A stretch of 64,000 nucleotides of DNA from Gnomoniopsis sp. IMI 355080 (taxonomy: Eukaryota; Ascomycota; Sordariomycetes; Diaporthales; Gnomoniaceae). The DNA lies in contig JAPEVC010000023.1 in assembly GCA_027946555.1 (NCBI GenBank), positions 124,001 to 188,000 of the forward strand, given 5' to 3'. Positions 57,585 through 64,000 of the stretch are shown piece after piece. Within the stretch, counting starts at the first letter, position 1, and each line of letters starts with the position of its first letter. The notes under the pieces were generated by a model, which worked only from the letters and a program-made list of their open reading frames with translations, searched no databases and was not told where the DNA came from. A program made the position numbers and the translations under genes.

Positions 57585-60500
57585 ATTGGGCTTCGCTTGT
57601 GAATGTTCGTATGTTTAGATTGGCTTGCATCGTGGGATCAGCTTCAGTCGCGGCGATGAGTGTCCTGCAATATTCGCTCGGACGGTTCTGTAACTCTCGA
57701 CAACCACAGTTTGAGTTGTGGTGGATCTCAGCAGCCTTGTTCTTGACTGAAACGCCAGGATCAGTGTCACGTCTTGAATTTACCGCGCAGCCCCGCCGCA
57801 TTAAAGCTAACACTAAACTTCATGTTTTTGGCCAATGCAGTATTATCCTCTTCTTGATGGGGTTATATTTCTTTCGCGGACAATATATCTATATATTCAT
57901 ATATTTGATTGCCATACCTGTCTCGCTGATGACGATTCACATCTAGAATTGCTTCAATTATACATGAAAGAGGCAGCTCGTGAGTGTGTACATCAACCCC
58001 TTTTGCACGATTCAGTGCTCCTTGGGAGGGTTTTAGAGCAGGCATACCTAGGAAGTCTTTGCTTACCTAATAGAATATGCATAAATTCACTGGAATGTGA
58101 AAAAGTCTCCGTTGTTCGTTGAATTCGTGCTTGGTGCCTCGGGCATTCATGTGATGAAATACTCTGAAGAAATTGTATGAGTTTAATAGAGGTTCCTCGT
58201 GCAAGAGTCTGGCTGGAGGGTACCTACGGCACAATTCGAAACGACGCGCGCGGCGCCCGCCACCACACTTCAGCTGCTTTGGACCGCGATGCTAGTGAGC
58301 AGACCTTTTAGGGGAACCCGAAAATGTCAAAGTACAATTTATCTCATGAAAGTAAAGCACGGCTATTTTCTTTTTTGCTCTGTGTGGAGCAGTCAACATT
58401 CATATTCAGTATTCAGACCTCCAGGGCTCTCGAGGATGCTTATGAACAAGAGGTATGGATTCCTGTAATAGTCGGCTCCCTCCCTTCCTCTAGTTTGAAT
58501 TTTGTTTCGCAACGGAAAGGATAATACCTTTGTAAACATACCTGCTTCCTGAGGATGTCTTCTGAGAAGGCAAAGGTTACAGATCAGGCTTCTCTCGAGC
58601 CTTGACAGTTGGGCGAAGCTATTTTGACCGGATCGAGTGCTTACTGGACCTTATTAACGCGAGTTTCATCCATCATCATAGATTCAAGGTCAGGTAGCGG
58701 ACTTAGGCGGCGGGATCATGCGGCCGCACATTCACGAAGACCAAAATACCTACCAAGGTAACCTAGGAACACATGAACTGTACTAAAATTAGCGGTATTG
58801 ATGACTTAGGCTTAGCTGCGCTAGAACGACTACCAATAGACACACGAGGGTTAGGGCTGTGACTAGGTTCAAGGTTACGATGGAGGCATTCCTTTACCCA
58901 AAAGGGTAAGAAAGCGCCCTTCCCATTGGGGCGGATAAGGGAAGGGCAGGGACAAGTATTGTACAAAAACTCCGTACATTCACAGTGAAGACGGAATGTC
59001 ATGTGCTAGAAGATGCGCATCCATCCCTCTCGCGAATAAGAAGCGACACCGCGAGTGAATGAAGTAGTAGACGGGAGCAAATTCTTGACCTTGGAACTGG
59101 CAGCAATGGAAACGAGTCGAAAGATTCCCTATGGTCCTGTCTCACTGTCTGGAGTAGTAAGAGTTTGTATAAATACTACAGTAATGGCATCTGTGCGTGA
59201 TGACCATGGTAATGATGCTATGTGGTCAAGTCCTGATACTTATACTTTTCAGATAAAGTATGCCATTGCCGGCTATGTCCTGCTTTCCCCTTCACGGCAA
59301 AATCAAGCCTCTATTCGTCGATAAAAATAGCTACCCTCCGATGGTCACAGGCCCACGGATGCTGCAAAGGCGCTCGACTCCCAAACTGCTCGTATCGAGA
59401 GTTCTCGGGTCGGTCGTCCGTAACGAGTAAAAGACTCCGGAGCCCCTTCCCGGGTCAACGCCGTCCTCTCGGCTCCGGTGCCCATTTCGTGGACAGCTGT
59501 CAAGTGCTTCGCTTGATGAGATTGACGAGTCAGGCTTCTTCCAATGGCCCGCAAATCACTCAAGCCTCACTCTCAAAAAAAAAAGTCTGGGTCTTTGAAA
59601 GCTGTGCTCCGTATGTGGCTTGGCCATGCAAATGTCGCTTATTTACGTACTGAGTGTCCATCATGGAGAAACTTCAGCACAGAAATCGCGATCCATGGGG
59701 TGTTTTGAAACATCAAATGGGGCCTCCATTCCGCTCCACCATGCCAAGATCTGCCATGATCCTCCATAGGGAACTTCGGAATGCCTGACTCACCCATGCT
59801 GCAGTCCCGCCTTGGCATCATCACCTACACCAATTTATTACCATGCTGCTATGCTGGTACACAATACTGCACATTGCCTATTGCGTGCTACATATTACTT
59901 ATGCATATCTGCTGTACATTTCTTGTTTTGCATAGCAATTGCCTGGCAAGCTTGGTGTAAACGTCAAACTGTATGAAAGCCAGTTCTCATTCTTTTTTGA
60001 TACTACATTGCCCTCATAAGTGTTTGGCCGTATTCAAAGAGCAATACACAGTAGCAGGCGCAAGTGACAAAGCATTTCGAAGCATTATCGTTGGATAGCC
60101 TCCTAAATAAGTCCAGATTTGCAACCGAGTTCGAGAGACGGGCAGCCTTTCCGTCGTGAGGTTGCTACAAGAGAGGATCTACATTGCTTCAGAACAATCC
60201 CCATCGTTGGTGAGTTGCTTTTTTGAAATCGGACAGGCCGAGGTTACTCCATTATGGGAGGAATACTTATAGTGTTGTAGCCCTGTGGGTACTGCCAGAC
60301 AGATGTCACTTGAGGTGGGTGGTATCCCGCGGGATTGTAATACAATAGTAAAGAGAATCTCATGATGTACTTAGGTCTCGCTAGTGCTTGGTTACAAATT
60401 GCTTATCCAGGGAGCTCAGCCCACAGCTCAATGCCCACTTCGGATGCCCGAATATTTCGGATAGCTCGATAAACTGTTTCATCAGTGGGTAAACACCAGA

Positions 60501-61903
60501 CTCCTGAGAAGTCACTTGCGAGAATCAGATATTTGCCTTGCTTTCTAGCATCCTACGAGCATTGTAATATGACAAGGTCAAGACAGTACATACATACTGT
60601 AGGGCTCAATGCTATGCTACTGTCACGTGCCAATAAGGCGCTCAAAGAACGCAACGGCACCTAACTAAGAAATCTGGCATTCCTGATCCAGCCGGCCCAC
60701 GCGTTCGGATATCTCCAGGCCTGCATATTGCTTGGCAAAGCATCAGGTATTCGTCCTACAATTTTAGACATCAAGACCGTGAGTGCGGACAATACCAAGT
60801 GATAATCACCTAGGTACGTTTACAAGCTAGGCTCTATATCTGCCTAAGTGTGTTCGTTAATAACTTGTCCGTCCACTCGAACGGGCCAACTAGTCTCTGA
60901 AGAGTCAAGCCATGTACTTGGCACCCCCTGTTGTAGAGTCCCAACCATGGATCTATCAGCGAACGTATCGACGGATGACATGGCATGAACTGCTGCCAAA
61001 CTCAGCAAAGTGAAATCTCATTGGGACATCAATAGGGGCTAAATGAACTTTGAGTTGAGGCTATGTTAGTGTGCAGCTGGATACGATGCAACCCTGTCGG
61101 TATCCTTCACATGCAAGTGCGGCATCCTCATCCGCGAATCTCGTCTCACAAGCTGCGCCGCAAGTCGGGTGGCACAACATCCCTGTGGGAGATCCAGAGA
61201 AGATTATACCATCGCCAGAAGTAATGGACCATCAACGAAAAAGCCGGAGGTGAGAACGTACCTGCAGGGAAAAGCCTGGTGGATTTTGATAGTAAATGGA
61301 TAGAAGTACCGGACGCCACGAATTACAATTGGAGAACCTCACGAAAATGAACACAAAATTTCAGTGATTACGGAGTACTTGCCGAGGTTTCTTATCTTCT
61401 GCCCGGTTTCCAATCATTTGCACTTACCAAATCCCCTTCCGGAGGCAGCTCAAGGACGCTGAAGGAGTGCGTCGTAAGATGAGGTTCGGGCTGAAGTGGG
61501 GAACAATGTGGTCCAATGCAAGCCTTTGCCTGACTCGGTGCTCCCTGTGGAGGGATATGGGTCGCCCAGGGCTGACCTGCAGGATGACAGGGGCCATCCA
61601 ATGATCAGCGCGAGATGCGAAGGCGATCACCCGCAGACAGGCTACAGCAGCGTTCACCATTTTATATACTCACCATCCACAACACACACCTTGCACCACC
61701 ACGATGCCTTGACCAGATCAGTACCATTCTTTCATTCATCTCAGATTCGGTGTTGGGTCGACGTAGACGACCGTGTCATTCTTTACTTTTGCTTTTCAGT
61801 CACTCATTGACCAGCACTCGCTGCCTACTGTCTTTTGCGGCCCCCGTCGTTGTTCTAACTTCAGTCAATCTTTTTTTTGTATTTTTTGAAACAATTTGGA
61901 GAC
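57585..61903. other. Long gene-poor spacer, no supported gene
   Basis: 4.3 kb between divergent GH51 and the unknown secreted protein gene. Frames up to 95 codons mostly start at non-ATG codons and have no motif. Two small hairpins lie side by side near 58896-58947 (TTACCC/GGGTAA, then GCCCTTCCC/GGGAAGGGC). A protein-like open stretch, 61086-61253, could be a decayed exon. Confidence 0.55.
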
Positions 61904-63593
61904 ATGGGCTTTAAATCTACATTTGGGGTCTTGTCCCTGCTGGCAGGCACAGTGTATGCTGCCGGGCCTCCGTTGAAACGCAACTCGACCGCTCCAATTG
62001 CTTCATCCAACTCTTCTTCGACCATCTCTTCTTCGGCCCCGAAGCTCTCGCTCGTGCCTGTTTCTACCTCTAGAAGCGGAGGAGTCAACACTGCTAGCCG
62101 TCGTATTGTGCCCCAGAAGAAACTCAACCTCGCATGGCAGACTCCCAATAATGACAGTGCCGTTTCCGTCGGCATTGATATGCTTAACTCTGGCGTTGCG
62201 CTCGAAGACATTGACGATGTGATAGCGGTCGATTGTACTGGTCAGGCGACTGTTGCAGTCACTTTCAATAACACCGAAGCCTTCAACGAGGCTCTCACAG
62301 AGTGGAGCGCGCTCAATGACAGCTTCGTAATTATCACAAACCATATGGGAGACTGTGACACGGAGTTGGAGCGTTCTTTCTTCGTGGCTGACTCTGATAC
62401 CCTGGCTTCCTTCGACACCAACCTCACGATTGTTGCTCAGGCTGAGAAGAGTAGTCTTGTAAACACAGCTAGTAAGTCATGACAACTTTTTCAATATGAA
62501 GAGAATTATCCAGGCTGACTGAGGGACAGGCTCCACCAGCATCGACTTCACTAGTGCTGCCAATTCTTTGAACAAGCGTGGCATTAGCTGGAATGATGAG
62601 GGCTTGACCATTGCATACAACTACTCCATCCCCTCTGGCCAGACGATAGTGGATACCAGTTATGTCACCGTGGTTGTCAACGAAGCCTACGTGAACAACA
62701 CAGTGAAGTACTCTGGTCATGCTAAATGGGAGCTCTTCAAGGGCGTGACCGAATTCTATCTCGATGTCAACAAGGATATCGACCACTACGCGGATTTGGA
62801 TATCACGGTCAAGGCTCCATGGAGCGATAGCTGGACTTGGACACCGGCTGCCCTATCGTACTCTGTCATTGACATTCCGGGAATTATTTCTCTCGGCCCT
62901 TCCGCTGGTATCAGCTTCGGAGGCTCCATTTCAACCGCTGTTGCTGGCGAGATCACCGGTACTTTCAACTCGGCGATGCCCAATGGCACTATTCATGTCG
63001 ACTTTGTGGATTGGGACTCATCTTGTAAGTATTCTTGCTTCAATATGCTCTTTGAATGCTGGAGTACATGTTTTCCGGGGCTAACTCACTGATCTAGACT
63101 CCAGCGGTTGGGAGACGGAATATGACGCCAACTTTAACACCACCGAGAGCATTTCGCTCACAATGAAGCCTTTGTAAGTTTTCCTCAAGCTCAAATCATC
63201 CACTTGCAAACCAGACAAGTGCGAAGAGAAAGCTTCAGTGAGTTACTATGTAGAGACCTAAGCTTGCTGACCATTTCAAACAGCATTGACTTCACTGTCG
63301 AATTTGCATGCAAGTTGTTTGACGGGATTGTCGACCTCAGCACCGGCGTCAAAGCCGAGCCGTCCTTCCCCTTCGTTACCACCGCCGAGCTTACCCAGTC
63401 TCACAACACTACCTCTGGCAGTGTCACGTACCCCAACGCCACGAGCACCAGCAGCTGCGCCAATGGATTGAGCGAAGAGATCAGTTTCGAGTTTGACGTC
63501 ACTGCCTTTGCCACAGAATGGGTGTCGATCAGCCTTTACGAGTACAAGCACGACCTGTGGACTGGCTGTCTTGACTTCTTCCGCAAGCACTAA
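61904..63593 (+). CDS. Large secreted protein of unknown function (fungal DUF7029/DUF7223-like)
   Basis: Exons are 61904..62471, 62530..63024, 63098..63173 and 63284..63593 (introns 58, 73 and 110 bp, phases matching), giving 482 aa. The signal peptide is residues 1-19 (ending VYAAG), then LKR (possible Kex2 site) and a Ser/Thr/Asn-rich stretch. The mid part has many N-glycosylation sites and a beta-rich look, with a second dibasic site NKRG after exon 2 begins. A region rich in Gly and Ser (ISLGPSAGISFGG) resembles the core of fungal extracellular proteins with paired DUF7029 and DUF7223 domains; I recall this grouping but could not check it. The Cys pair near the C-terminus (SSCANGL, TGCLDFF) may bond. 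The ATG at 61904 opens the signal peptide; the frame upstream has none. Confidence 0.87.
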
Positions 63594-64000
63594 GCGTCTT
63601 GCACCAAAGAATCTAACTGAACTGTTGGACTCTTACCAATGTACTACTAGACCGAACCAAGATACCCCTGGAAACAAGAGAGTTTGGATGCCGATTCCTT
63701 ACTTCCATGTGATTTGATAAGCAAGGAATCGTTCGTTGTAAGCACCGAGAGGCCTCTGTACGTTGTATGTATATTATATAAATTTTGAAAGGTAGACCAT
63801 CTCTACCGAATAAACTATCCAAACGGGCAGCTTTCAGTCTGCATGGAGAGGAAATAGACAGACGCAAATGCACATAGGATGTATTGACTTCCGTATGCGG
63901 TCCTTCACACAAAGCCTACATTTTAAGATAGTTATCTCAAACGAACGAACCGAATGTGTCGTCACTTGAGACGTAAGACGCTCCCTTATCGCCAGAAATT
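63594..64000. other. 3' flank of the unknown secreted protein gene
   Basis: About 400 bp to the window edge. An AATAAA at about 63808 may serve polyadenylation. No gene recognised. Confidence 0.5.

Noticed and set aside
1..64000. CRISPR arrays, insertion sequences, complete transposons, rRNA genes
   Set aside because: None seen: no spaced identical repeats, no transposase or reverse-transcriptase motifs, no 5S or other rRNA signature. CRISPR arrays would not be expected in a fungal nuclear genome.

Overview
The window is nuclear DNA of a filamentous ascomycete (Pezizomycotina; Magnaporthe-like features hint at Sordariomycetes, but the class is not settled). The evidence is short GT-AG introns (mostly 50-135 bp) with CTNAC-like branch sites, wide intergenic spacers, a HET-domain gene, FAS1/GPI and GH43/GH51 secreted proteins, and an intron-containing nuclear tRNA-Met. 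Gene models were assembled by eye by joining exons at splice sites so that phase and family homology agree. No expression data or searches were available.

Layout. 1-8.2 kb: the 5' part of a secreted alpha/beta hydrolase, a two-domain fasciclin GPI protein and a GH43 glycosidase, all on the minus strand and separated by 2-3 kb spacers. 8.7-16.5 kb: a dense housekeeping block with Elongator Elp3 (-), succinyl-CoA ligase alpha (+), the UBA-containing E2 Ubc1 (-) and proteasome ATPase Rpt2 (+). 18.1 kb: intron-containing tRNA-Met(CAU). 19.4-23.5 kb: a nine-exon P-type cation ATPase of the fungal IIC (Na,K-ATPase-like) kind, with an in-frame TAA after the seventh membrane segment. 26.4-28.9 kb: a Grr1-type F-box/LRR protein. 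31.6-43.2 kb: an AIM18-like mitochondrial protein, a glutaredoxin, a HET-domain protein, a membrane-anchored UBL-BAG cochaperone and ribosomal protein uL13. 45.2 kb: a 21-residue Cys-rich metallothionein-like peptide. 46.6-47.8 kb: a cyclase/kynurenine-formamidase-like enzyme. 50.4-51.0 kb: a small secreted eight-cysteine protein in a gene-poor stretch. 53.7-63.6 kb: a secreted six-bladed beta-propeller, a GH51 arabinofuranosidase with an N-terminal membrane anchor, and a large secreted protein of unknown function.

Functional threads. GH43 and GH51 point to arabinan/arabinoxylan breakdown. Ubc1, Rpt2, Grr1 and the BAG protein all belong to ubiquitin-proteasome/chaperone protein turnover. The accessory, possibly host- or stress-related part (HET protein, metallothionein-like peptide, small secreted Cys-rich protein, secreted enzymes) lies mostly to the right of 35 kb. 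The best novelty candidates are the two tiny Cys-rich genes, the BAG gene whose conserved N-terminus lacks an ATG, and the interrupted ATPase.
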